Shown one piece after another: positions 23,885 to 31,703 of a stretch of 42,219 nt of DNA. Source of the stretch: a virus; IMG/VR virus record IMGVR_UViG_3300042691_025039, positions 1-42,219 of that record. One strand, 5' to 3'. Under the pieces are notes generated by a model. It was not told where the DNA came from. It saw only the letters and a program-made list of their open reading frames with translations, and searched no databases. The number at the start of each line of letters is the position of its first letter. Within the stretch, counting starts at the first letter, position 1. A program made the translations under genes and the position numbers.

Positions 23885-24536
23885 TCCTGAACTTAAAAAT
23901 ATCTTAGAAGAGTTTAGTACATGGTTTTTTAATTCAAACTATAACATAGAGTTATCACCATTTGAAAAATTAGATGATAATGAAAAGGGTGACTTTGCAA
24001 CTTCTAATGAATATCTAAAGCAAGCTCTAAAAGATCCAGAAGCATATGGTTATCCTAAACATATGCTCGGCGCTGTTATGGAAAATAATCTAAATACAAA
24101 TAGATTACAACCTAAACTGTATAGAGAAGCATGTGATAATATTGATAAAAAACTTATCAACTACTTTGGTGCTAGAAACAATGCGCTAAGAGCATACTAT
24201 CCTAAAAACGGTTACATAGGTTGGCACAATAATGCGAACGCTCCGGGATATAACATAATCATAACATGTAATCCTGATGGTGACGGTGAGTTTGAACACT
24301 ATGATCATAACACAGGCATGATCACCAGATATCACGATAAAAAAGGATGGTTCGTTAAGGCCGGTTACTTTGGTTCAATGAAAGAACCAGAGAATCTATA
24401 CTGGCATTGTGCTAGAACAAGATCTCCTAGAATCACGCTAAGTTATATTGTCCCGCATAAAAGCATTTGGGAATCCATGATTACTGATATTGGTATTCCG
24501 GATACAACTCTACAAATAAGTTATAGTACTCTCTAG
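23862..24536 (+). CDS. 2OG-Fe(II)-oxygenase-like protein
   Basis: 224 residues from ATG 23862 (AGGAT upstream); the in-frame TTG six bases earlier is less likely. Residues 109-150 (LRAYYPKNGYIGWHNNANAP, GYNIIITCNPDGDGEFEHYD) and 181-198 (YWHCARTRSPRITLSYIVP) match the double-stranded beta-helix pattern of phage prolyl-hydroxylase-like proteins: first metal His122, second His182, and Arg187 or Arg190 for the co-substrate. The usual HxD is HxN here (His122, Asn124), so the metal site is altered and activity is uncertain. It overlaps the converging gene at 24481 by 56 bases. Confidence 0.55.
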   Translation: MQVISNINPELKNILEEFSTWFFNSNYNIELSPFEKLDDNEKGDFATSNEYLKQALKDPEAYGYPKHMLGAVMENNLNTNRLQPKLYREACDNIDKKLINYFGARNNALRAYYPKNGYIGWHNNANAPGYNIIITCNPDGDGEFEHYDHNTGMITRYHDKKGWFVKAGYFGSMKEPENLYWHCARTRSPRITLSYIVPHKSIWESMITDIGIPDTTLQISYSTL

Positions 24537-25143
24537 GATAAAACTTCTTCATACTGTTTAGAAGACATATTTTCTTTTCAGGCTTATAGTATCTAGTCTT
24601 AGTCTTTTCTTCACCATAGACTCTAGAATAAAACCAGTTTTGCTGGTAATGATCAAACTCAAAGTTGTTGAAAAGAAAATCATCATCTCCTATGTTTTTA
24701 CACATATGATAGTCGGTATTTTCTACAAATCTTTCCCAGATATATCTATCTCTAATAGTGTCTATTGACATCACGCTCGAGTTATAAGTATTTTTCCATA
24801 CTTCTGATTTTTTCCACCAAGCTTTTATTAGTGTCAATCTTTTATTATAGTCTAATATTTCATCTATATTATTCTGGATAACAACGTCTAGATCGATATA
24901 TGTAAAGTTATCAAGACCAACAACATCTTTATTGAATAGATACATCTTATTCCAATGACCTTCTAGATCATTATCTTTCGGAAAAGATATTATCTCAATA
25001 CTTCTATTGATATTAAAACAATCATCGGTTAGACAATAAAGCTGAAAAGGATATGTTACGTTTTCTTTTAACATGTACTCAAGCATGTTAACATCTTCTG
25101 CAGAATAAAGGTGACCCCACTTAATACATACTATGTTTTTCAT
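24481..25143 (-). CDS. Glycosyltransferase-like protein
   Basis: 220 residues. N-terminus IVCIKWGHLYSAEDVNMLEY; a strand FQLYCLTDD; then YIDLDVVIQ with a DxD (Asp84, Asp86). The middle part has NSSVMSID and IGDDDFLFNN. This arrangement is typical of small GT-A-like phage proteins. It is a distant paralogue of the 25849 gene (shared KWG....EDVN/EYVN start and (F/L)D(I/L)DV). Last gene of the inverted cassette, coupled by an ATGA overlap to the gene before it. Its 3' end overlaps the convergent 2OG-like gene. Confidence 0.65.
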   Translation of the reverse strand: MKNIVCIKWGHLYSAEDVNMLEYMLKENVTYPFQLYCLTDDCFNINRSIEIISFPKDNDLEGHWNKMYLFNKDVVGLDNFTYIDLDVVIQNNIDEILDYNKRLTLIKAWWKKSEVWKNTYNSSVMSIDTIRDRYIWERFVENTDYHMCKNIGDDDFLFNNFEFDHYQQNWFYSRVYGEEKTKTRYYKPEKKICLLNSMKKFYPREYYNLFVELYPEYQYQ

Positions 25144-25856
25144 ATTTTTCCTAGAGCTAGATACATCTTGATGCCGTTTAAATCATATTTTTCGGCGAAT
25201 AAAGTTTCACTAAATCCACACTGTTCTACAAGATCTTCGATACAAAGAACTGTATTAATTTTTCTTTTCTCGTCATCATCTTTTTGATTGAAGACTAAAA
25301 CATACTGTCCTTCGTTGAAAATATTAAGTTCATTCAATATATACAAATATTCGCTGTATGGTATTATTACTAAACTATCTTTTGTTATATCTCTGATATC
25401 TTCAAAATTTACATTTTTGTTATGATACTCTATTGATAAATTTTCAAAATGTTCTTTAATAATATTAAATGTAGATTTGATAAGTGGACTATAATCAATT
25501 AGTTTAATAGTTTTAATGTTATTTTGTCTTTCAACATTTTCTTTTTTAATTAAATCTATGAAAGTAATTTCAAATAATCCATCATCTTGATTTATTATTT
25601 TTTTACTTCTATTTAGATATTTAAATTCTTTATCGCATTCATAAAATCTTTTATTTAAAACATTAATCATAAAAAATGGTAAGCCACTAGCGACAAAGCT
25701 CACATTTTCATTCTTAATAAAATCGAACTTATTAAGTACTGATTCAAATATTTTTGACTTTTCTTCTTCATAAGCAGAAATAAATGCTCTAAGTCTTGAA
25801 TTATAAAACTTATTATATGAATCCATCTGCTTTTTGAGCTGAGACATATTAAGCAT
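25140..25856 (-). CDS. Unknown cassette protein, possible degenerate methyltransferase fold
   Basis: 238 residues from ATG 25856, which overlaps the upstream stop by eight bases; an ATG at 25898 would overlap by 50 and one at 25847 would not overlap. No motif is diagnostic. A strand VSFVASGLPFFMINVLN, then TIKLIDYSPLIKSTFNII, DSLVIIPYSEYL and GQYVLVFNQ are spaced like the strands of a Rossmann methyltransferase, but the GxGxG loop is missing. Very A+T rich and Lys/Asn/Ile rich. Sits between two glycosyltransferase-like genes and is coupled to both. Confidence 0.55.
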   Translation of the reverse strand: MLNMSQLKKQMDSYNKFYNSRLRAFISAYEEEKSKIFESVLNKFDFIKNENVSFVASGLPFFMINVLNKRFYECDKEFKYLNRSKKIINQDDGLFEITFIDLIKKENVERQNNIKTIKLIDYSPLIKSTFNIIKEHFENLSIEYHNKNVNFEDIRDITKDSLVIIPYSEYLYILNELNIFNEGQYVLVFNQKDDDEKRKINTVLCIEDLVEQCGFSETLFAEKYDLNGIKMYLALGKI

Positions 25857-26574
25857 CGTTATCAACCCACATCTTCTTTGCCCAGCCATCAACTTCATGA
25901 AGTTCTTTACCTACTCCATGCGATGTATTAAATAAACAAAAATAGTAATTATCTCTAAGAATATCTGGTTTCATGTCATCTCTATGATCAGCACCAAAGT
26001 TATAAGCATAAACAATATTTCTTGGATGATATTTTAATTTATCTCTGAATATGCCAAAAAGAGATTTATCGAAGCTTTTAAATAAGAAATTTATTTTCTT
26101 TTTATTGTCTATATAGAATTTATAAAGTGGTTCTAATTGATTATCTTTCCATGTAATAAAAGAACTGTTTATATCACAGGCTCCTTTATGGAAATAAGCA
26201 ACGCATTGCTCAGGATTAGCCCAATAATTCTTAATAAATCTTGGTTCAACAAAATTATATTCTTTTATATAAGAAGTAAAATCTTTTAAACATAAGACAT
26301 CAATATCAAACAATATGTTATTGCCAGGACCAACATAGTTTGGATCAAATAGTTTTAATTTTTCAATAGTAAAAACATTATTAAGACTATGTATTTTACT
26401 GGTATTGTAATCAATAATATTGATATTCGAATTTAATCCAGTCTTATCATCGGTTATACACGTAAATACAATGCTGCCCTTATAATTTTTACATATAGAT
26501 TTGTACAACCTATTCACGTATTCAGGACCGTACTTAGTACCCCACTTGAAACAATATATTTTTAGTGTCATCAT
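25849..26574 (-). CDS. Glycosyltransferase-like protein
   Basis: 241 residues. IYCFKWGTKYGPEYVNRLYK at the N-terminus, strand SIVFTCITDDKTGLNSNINI, and ILFDIDVLCLKDF with DxD at Asp90/Asp92, then EPRFIKNYWANPEQCVAYF and INSSFITWKDN. The His in NTSHGVGKELHEVDGW near the end may complete the metal site. Start ATG 26574 overlaps the upstream stop (ATGATG; the second Met is also possible). Paralogue of the 24481 gene. Substrate unknown. Confidence 0.7.
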   Translation of the reverse strand: MMTLKIYCFKWGTKYGPEYVNRLYKSICKNYKGSIVFTCITDDKTGLNSNINIIDYNTSKIHSLNNVFTIEKLKLFDPNYVGPGNNILFDIDVLCLKDFTSYIKEYNFVEPRFIKNYWANPEQCVAYFHKGACDINSSFITWKDNQLEPLYKFYIDNKKKINFLFKSFDKSLFGIFRDKLKYHPRNIVYAYNFGADHRDDMKPDILRDNYYFCLFNTSHGVGKELHEVDGWAKKMWVDNDA

Positions 26575-27275
26575 ATATCCATATTATAAAAACAAATTTG
26601 TGTCCTGTAATCAGGATCACCCTCACCACTTGGATTTAATAGTTGAATAGCTTTAATATGTTCACTAACTGGTTTTTCATCTATATTAATTTGCAATTTA
26701 TTTTTAAACAAAGAATTAGTTGGAGCATATAAAAGATAACCGCAATCATTGATAAACTTTTTTATGCTTAGTTGTTGTTTATTAAACTCTTTATATAGAT
26801 CTTTATCTTTATACCATTCATAACATGGATAAGTTATATCAAATCCACCAGCGCTTTGCCACCATTCAACACACTCTTCTATAGGTTGTTTTATTACAAA
26901 AATAATTTTGCTTTTTGGAAAGTTATTAACTAACCAATCTAGATTGTATGCTAAAGAATGACTTTTTATCAGGTAATTTTTATCATCATCTAACTCAGAA
27001 AAAGCTCTAGCTAGTTCATTCTTAAAAGATATTTTGTTATAGAAACTTTCTGGATCTTCAAACCTATAACCAAATTCCATTTCAGACCCGAAATAAGAAC
27101 CCTGATGATTTATTAGGTGAGACCATGACTTACTATTTTTAATATAGTATTGCCTCTCTGATGAATAATCAGAGAGGTTTAGATTTAGTTTTGGTGAGTA
27201 TCCAAGAATAGTTGCTATTCTTGACCAAGAACTACCTGGTGCTCCAACAAAAAATATAAGTTGATCATCTCTCAT
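26571..27275 (-). CDS. P-loop sulfotransferase-like protein 1
   Basis: 234 residues. N-terminal strand and loop LIFFVGAPGSSWSR (loop at residues 11-19) resemble the 5'-phosphosulfate-binding loop of sulfotransferases. NYLIKSHSLAYNLDWLVNNF and KSKIIFVIKQPIEECVEWW follow the order seen in that family (KxH strand, then the RxP-type strand; here KQP in place of RDP). Paralogue of the 27924 gene in the same cassette. True PAPS use is not proved; another P-loop transferase is possible. No strong ribosome site; it starts 24 bases after the unknown gene before it. Confidence 0.55.
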   Translation of the reverse strand: MRDDQLIFFVGAPGSSWSRIATILGYSPKLNLNLSDYSSERQYYIKNSKSWSHLINHQGSYFGSEMEFGYRFEDPESFYNKISFKNELARAFSELDDDKNYLIKSHSLAYNLDWLVNNFPKSKIIFVIKQPIEECVEWWQSAGGFDITYPCYEWYKDKDLYKEFNKQQLSIKKFINDCGYLLYAPTNSLFKNKLQINIDEKPVSEHIKAIQLLNPSGEGDPDYRTQICFYNMDI

Positions 27276-27299
27276 TAAATATAATTCACACTTAAAATA

Positions 27300-27923
27300 T
27301 TAAGGAATTACGTGCAATCTGTAAAGTAATCCTGTGTTTGTTTCAGATCCACCGGTTACAAAATGAGATTGATTGAATTCTGAAAAAGCAGTTGCATATA
27401 TAGAAGAAAAATATGCATCAACATAGTTGTATACATCATACACAGCATCAGAAATTTGTTGATGTGTAACTGTTTCACCTGGCAAACAAAAAAGTACTTT
27501 TCTTCTCATTTGATCTGTACGAGATGAAGAAGCAGTAAGCGTATCATAAAGATTTTGATAATAAGTAACAGTATCTGACAAGTCTTGTTTTTTAATAAAG
27601 AACAATCTAGATCCAGCAGGAAGCTTTTCATTAAATGCACTTATTAGTCTAGTTGTTGGTGCTAAACCATTCATCATTCTAAGACCAAAATTAACTTCTT
27701 CTCTTCCAGTAGTATCAAACATATTTTCAATAAGTGTTGGTAAAGCCCCACTCAATATACTAGATCTATATGCTCTTCCGGAAATTACATTAATATTCTG
27801 ATAAGGAAACTCAAAAAGAGATTCACTTTTATCTTCAATAATATCTGCTGTAGTTTGATGTTCTAGAACAGTGTTGATCTCTGAAAATAGAGGATCAAAT
27901 GATATAAAAGCATTAATTCTCAT
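27300..27923 (-). CDS. Unknown cassette protein
   Basis: 207 residues, not recognised. MRINAFISFDPLFSEINTVL at the start; VISGRAYRSSILSGALPTLI; NFGLRMMNGLAPTTRLISAF; FIKKQDLSDTVTYYQNLYDT; ends GLLYRLHVIP. Mixed alpha/beta, no membrane span, no signal peptide and no known catalytic motif. Base composition is a little less A+T rich than its neighbours. Good ribosome site AGGAG ten bases before ATG 27923, directly after the stop of the P-loop gene. It lies between the two sulfotransferase-like paralogues. Confidence 0.6.
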   Translation of the reverse strand: MRINAFISFDPLFSEINTVLEHQTTADIIEDKSESLFEFPYQNINVISGRAYRSSILSGALPTLIENMFDTTGREEVNFGLRMMNGLAPTTRLISAFNEKLPAGSRLFFIKKQDLSDTVTYYQNLYDTLTASSSRTDQMRRKVLFCLPGETVTHQQISDAVYDVYNYVDAYFSSIYATAFSEFNQSHFVTGGSETNTGLLYRLHVIP

Positions 27924-28802
27924 TTATTTTTCTCCTGCTATAATAGCATGAATTCTATCTAACCAATCTTTTCCATAGAGGTTTGTCAATATATCATCTA
28001 TACGACCCTCTACATGTTTGCTTGAAATCTTATTATTTATGCTTGGTAACAAGTCATCTAGATTGCTGGAAGCTTGTATTTCTGGGTTATATACGGATAT
28101 GGTAGTTCCTATACCATACTTTTTAAATCCTTTAGTATATTTCCTACCAGCAAAATAATCAGAATCCTCATCATGCATAGTATCATAAAAATTTAAGTCT
28201 TCATCTAATTTAAGACACTTTACTAGTTCTTTAAAATCTCTAATGTCAAAACTCAGATTATTTTTTCTCATAAAATCAAATATTAATCTATTTTCTATCT
28301 TTATATGTTTATAAAGCTTTTCATCTGTACCGTACCAGTCATAATATGGAAACTTAATATTCCATCCACCAACAAGATGCCACCATTTAAAAGCTTCAAC
28401 ATCACCGTTATAAACCATTATGATTTTAGCTTTTGGAAAATTTTCTTTTAACCAGTCGAGATTATATGAAAACCAGTGTGACTTTATTATTTTATAACCT
28501 TGATCAAAATTATCAAAAGCTTTTTCTATTTCGTTTAAAAAATCTTTTTTTGTATGTCCAGATAAATCATCAAACCATTCACCTATCCCATGACCTGGTC
28601 CAAAATATGCTGCAGAATGCATACCAACATTTTTTTCTTGACCGTGAAAATCTACTTTAGTTTGATAAGTAGGAAATTTATTTTTATCAGATGAATTAAT
28701 ATCTTTATGATGAGCTAGGATACTTAAAACTCTACTCCATTTACTTCCGGGTGCACCAGCTGCAAATATAAGATCACTGCCGTCTGTCAATTTTTTCTCC
28801 AT
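27924..28802 (-). CDS. P-loop sulfotransferase-like protein 2
   Basis: 292 residues from ATG 28802; the reading frame also has a TTG two codons earlier. DLIFAAGAPGSKWSR carries the P-loop-like turn (residues 16-24), aligned with the same element in the 26571 protein. YKIIKSHWFSYNLDWLKENF and KAKIIMVYNGDVEAFKWWHL, then GGWNIKFPYYDWY, also align (KSHSLAYNLDWL, GGFDITYPCYEWY in the paralogue). The extra C-terminal 80 residues (YFAGRKYTKGFKKYGIGTTI) are absent from paralogue 1. Overlaps the preceding methyltransferase gene by 16 bases. Confidence 0.55.
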   Translation of the reverse strand: MEKKLTDGSDLIFAAGAPGSKWSRVLSILAHHKDINSSDKNKFPTYQTKVDFHGQEKNVGMHSAAYFGPGHGIGEWFDDLSGHTKKDFLNEIEKAFDNFDQGYKIIKSHWFSYNLDWLKENFPKAKIIMVYNGDVEAFKWWHLVGGWNIKFPYYDWYGTDEKLYKHIKIENRLIFDFMRKNNLSFDIRDFKELVKCLKLDEDLNFYDTMHDEDSDYFAGRKYTKGFKKYGIGTTISVYNPEIQASSNLDDLLPSINNKISSKHVEGRIDDILTNLYGKDWLDRIHAIIAGEK

Positions 28803-29410
28803 ATCCAATAAAGTCTTTCGATAGGTCTAGGCTGAACACCAGCTTCTGTAGAGATTCTATCTTTCCATTTATCATTTATTTCTTTTCTACCTCTTTTCAA
28901 CCTTCTTATAATGATTGGTTCTACTTGCAGAGTAAAATTTAATTTTTTAGTCCAATAATTAACTTTTTCTTCTGACCATACATAATAAGGTAACATATCA
29001 CTCTTATGAATATTGCCTCTAAAAACAGAGATAGCATTAACTTTTAATACTCTTTTCAATTCTCTAATTTGTTTTTCTATGACTTCATCATCACCGAAAT
29101 TAATACTTCCATAACACAAACATGCATCTACACTATTATCTTCGTAAGGTAGATTGGCAATATCAGCTATTATATCTGCATTTTTATTTGCTATATCTAT
29201 TCCTATTAAATTTTTAATATGTTCTTTATATTGATTATCACCGCACCCCAGATCAAGTACTAAACTTGGGTTTAAACTATTAATCAATTCAATAGTCTCA
29301 TCACCACATTTTTCATATTTGTTATAATGAAATTTTCTAAAATCAGTTCTATGAAAAACTTTTTTTATAGATTCATTTAGATCATTCATATCGAAATTAA
29401 TCTCGGACAT
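28787..29410 (-). CDS. Class I SAM-dependent methyltransferase 1
   Basis: 207 residues. Motif I LVLDLGCGDNQY (residues 50-61), acidic strand IGIDIANKNADIIADI, and DACLCYGSINFGDDEV in the place of motif IV. Paralogue of the 30192 gene (shared LDxGCGDNxYK..IKNL(I/V)G(I/L)D and (Y/L)GS(I/L)NFG). The first ATG at 29410 overlaps the upstream gene by 25 bases; Met8 at 29389 sits in an ATGA overlap with the upstream stop and may be the true start. Acceptor unknown. Confidence 0.75.
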   Translation of the reverse strand: MSEINFDMNDLNESIKKVFHRTDFRKFHYNKYEKCGDETIELINSLNPSLVLDLGCGDNQYKEHIKNLIGIDIANKNADIIADIANLPYEDNSVDACLCYGSINFGDDEVIEKQIRELKRVLKVNAISVFRGNIHKSDMLPYYVWSEEKVNYWTKKLNFTLQVEPIIIRRLKRGRKEINDKWKDRISTEAGVQPRPIERLYWIWRKN

Positions 29411-30195
29411 GATTTTAAAAACTCATAAGTTTTTTCAGTTACTGCGCCAGTAATATTTAGAGTTGGTCTAGGATCATGGCCGAAATTGCATGTACCGTGA
29501 GGAACATCTCTCCATGGCCATGTTATACAATCACCCTTCTTCCAGTGGATATATTCATTTCCTTGTTTCCATACTTGACCTTCTTTTTGATCATCTAAGA
29601 AAACTATCACTCTCATTATCAAACGTTGATCATGATCGCACGGCGCAAAAGTATTATAATCATTTCTTTGTTCTTTAAGAATGCCACCGAAGTTATCAAG
29701 ATGCCAATAAAACATTTGTCCTGGCATCTGAACATCAAATTTAATATTAGGTTTTTTATTCTTTCTGCCAGATGGATTATCAAACTGAAATAATTCAGCA
29801 ATCTTTATCATACTTTCTGGAAGATCTGCGTGTCTTATCCTATTTAAAACTGCATAAGAATCATCTTCACCATCTACTTTATAACCCCATTTTTTAAAAT
29901 CATTATATTCCATGTTGTTATTATTATCAAATCTTGGATTAGATCTGAAATCAAAAGTAGCAGGTTCAGTCTGAGATATCATTTGTTTTACATCATCTTC
30001 CCACTGACCATCAAACTTACATATAGGAATATAATTTGGTATATCTCCTGCTTGATCTCCAACTTTTTTATTAAAATCATAAAGACTAGTTGCTTTACAA
30101 AATTCATATAACCCATTAAACCCATGATATGTTACTGGTTCTTTAGTCTTTAGCGATATCCACTGATCATATGGAGATGTGTTATAACTAATCAT
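29386..30195 (-). CDS. 2OG-Fe(II) oxygenase (aspartyl-hydroxylase/JmjC-like)
   Basis: 269 residues. The facial triad is visible: YWHLDNFG gives His165-x-Asp167, and DVPHGTCNFGHDPRPTLNIT gives His233 and Arg243 for the 2-oxoglutarate carboxylate. MFYWHLDNF and QGNEYIHWKKGDCITWPW have the pattern of phage oxygenases related to aspartyl hydroxylases. Expected reaction: hydroxylation (or related oxidation) with O2 and 2-oxoglutarate; substrate unknown. ATGA overlap with the methyltransferase before it. Intact catalytic residues, unlike the plus-strand relative at 23862. Confidence 0.7.
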   Translation of the reverse strand: MISYNTSPYDQWISLKTKEPVTYHGFNGLYEFCKATSLYDFNKKVGDQAGDIPNYIPICKFDGQWEDDVKQMISQTEPATFDFRSNPRFDNNNNMEYNDFKKWGYKVDGEDDSYAVLNRIRHADLPESMIKIAELFQFDNPSGRKNKKPNIKFDVQMPGQMFYWHLDNFGGILKEQRNDYNTFAPCDHDQRLIMRVIVFLDDQKEGQVWKQGNEYIHWKKGDCITWPWRDVPHGTCNFGHDPRPTLNITGAVTEKTYEFLKSCPRLISI

Positions 30196-30893
30196 CCTAA
30201 CCTCTGCATTATGTAAAAGTATCTCTCGTCACCCTGCTGATTTCTTTCAATTGCAAACCTAATCATTTTAAGGTTGTGAATTTTCATCAAACCAAATATA
30301 TGTTCTTGTGTCCATGGGAACCAATCAATAAACTTAAAGCTAGTCTTGTCTTTAGTGAATGGTTTATGATCGATGCCGGGATTAAATCTAAAATAGATAT
30401 ATCCGTTTATTTTCGTCATATTAATAACTTTAGCAAACATTTCATCAATGTGTTTTCTATCAGTACCAAAGTTCAAGCTTCCGAGAGCTAATACTTGATC
30501 ATATTGTTTCTTAGGTTGAAATTCTTCAAGAGTCTTCTTGATATCTGCTTTAGGATGATAAGGATCTAAGCCTACTAGATTTTTAATCTTGTCTTTATAG
30601 TAATTATCTCCACATCCAACATCTAAGATAGACTGTGATTTTTGCATGTTAGCAAACTTAATCAAGTATCTGCCAGATTCTGCATATCCATGCTTAGATT
30701 TCCAGACTCCGGAGAAGTATCTAGAAATATATTTTACATGCATTGCTTCGCAAAACTCTTGTAGAGTCTGATAATCTGAAGCTTTAAGATCAAACATAAA
30801 GTTTTCATCTACCCATTCTGGGGTAAGAAACTTATGAAAGTTTTTGTTATTGATCTTAGGAAATTCATTTTTAATGTAGTTTAGGATCTTCAT
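30192..30893 (-). CDS. Class I SAM-dependent methyltransferase 2, first gene of the inverted cassette
   Basis: 233 residues. Motif I SILDVGCGDNYYKDKIKN (residues 88-105), LVGLDPYHPKADI, then QVLALGSLNFGTDRKHIDEM. The 85-residue N-terminal part is helical (TLQEFCEAMHVKYISRYFSG) and may bind the acceptor. Paralogue of the 28787 gene. Start ATG 30893 with ribosome site GGAGA five bases upstream. First gene after the minus half of the palindromic late promoter, so the whole cassette down to 24481 is probably one transcript. Confidence 0.8.
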   Translation of the reverse strand: MKILNYIKNEFPKINNKNFHKFLTPEWVDENFMFDLKASDYQTLQEFCEAMHVKYISRYFSGVWKSKHGYAESGRYLIKFANMQKSQSILDVGCGDNYYKDKIKNLVGLDPYHPKADIKKTLEEFQPKKQYDQVLALGSLNFGTDRKHIDEMFAKVINMTKINGYIYFRFNPGIDHKPFTKDKTSFKFIDWFPWTQEHIFGLMKIHNLKMIRFAIERNQQGDERYFYIMQRLG

Positions 30894-30925
30894 GTGTTCT
30901 CCATATTATATTAGTCACTCTGACT

Positions 30926-30933
30926 TATTTATA
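30926..30933 (-). promoter_or_regulatory. Late promoter for the inverted cassette (minus half of palindrome)
   Basis: Read on the minus strand this is an exact TATAAATA, 32 bases before ATG 30893. It shares four bases with the plus-strand box at 30930-30937, making the perfect palindrome TATTTATAAATA (30926-30937). Confidence 0.6.
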
Positions 30934-30937
30934 AATA
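30930..30937 (+). promoter_or_regulatory. Late promoter for gp13 (plus half of palindrome)
   Basis: Exact TATAAATA 25 bases before ATG 30963, with the ribosome site CCGGAG following. Same spacing as the other late boxes in the window. Drives the neck-terminase run. Confidence 0.7.
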
Positions 30938-30962
30938 CTTAAAAGGCCTTCCGGAGTTTAAA

Positions 30963-31703
30963 ATGGCAGTACCAACAACAAGATCACAGTTTAAAGAATA
31001 TTGTCTCCGTACGCTTGGCAAGCCGGTTTTGGAAATCAACGTAGATGATGATCAAGTTGAAGACCGTATAGACCAAGCATTAAGATACTATTGGGACTAT
31101 CATTTTGATGGTTCTGAGAAAATTTATTATAAACACCAAGTTACAGCTCAAGATAAGATCAATAAGTATATTACTCTACCAGAGAATATAATTGGCGTTG
31201 TAAACATCTTTAATATTGGTGATGCTTTAAACACTAATAATATGTTCAATATTAGATACCAGATCGCTTTAAATGATCTTTATACTTTAACTTCTGTGTC
31301 TATGGTTCCATACTATATGGCTCTCCAACATATTCAGATGTTGGAATATCTTCTTGTTGGAAAACAACCATTAAGATATAATAGACATATGGATAAATTA
31401 AATATTGATATGGACTGGAATAAACTAGAAGATAATCACTATCTTATTGTTGAAGCATATGAAGTTGTAGATCCTGACGTTTATACTGATGCTTGGGGTG
31501 ATCGTTGGTTACTACAATATACAACAGCTCTTATTAAAAAACAGTGGGGTACAAACTTAAAGAAATTTGAAGGTATGACTTTACCCGGTGGTATAAAATT
31601 TAATGGTCAAAAAATATATGATGAAGCAGATGATGAAATCAAAGCTTTAGAAAAAGAAATGATAAGCAGCTATAGTCTGCCAGTAACAGATATGATAGGC
31701 TAA
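30963..31703 (+). CDS. gp13: Neck protein gp13
   Basis: 246 residues. SQFKEYCLRTLGKPVLEINV, DDDQVEDRIDQALRYYWDYH and YYKHQV are signature segments of gp13 in T4-like phages (the CLRxLGxPVxEINVDDDQ block is especially conserved). gp13 forms the neck with gp14 and seals the filled head at the portal. First gene after the divergent late promoter; its stop shares a base with gp14 (TAATG). Confidence 0.9.
   Translation: MAVPTTRSQFKEYCLRTLGKPVLEINVDDDQVEDRIDQALRYYWDYHFDGSEKIYYKHQVTAQDKINKYITLPENIIGVVNIFNIGDALNTNNMFNIRYQIALNDLYTLTSVSMVPYYMALQHIQMLEYLLVGKQPLRYNRHMDKLNIDMDWNKLEDNHYLIVEAYEVVDPDVYTDAWGDRWLLQYTTALIKKQWGTNLKKFEGMTLPGGIKFNGQKIYDEADDEIKALEKEMISSYSLPVTDMIG

Noticed and set aside
24536-24570. 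Bidirectional terminator at the convergent junction
   Set aside because: Only a weak CTTCT/AGAAG pairing is present inside coding DNA, with no G/C stem followed by a T-run.
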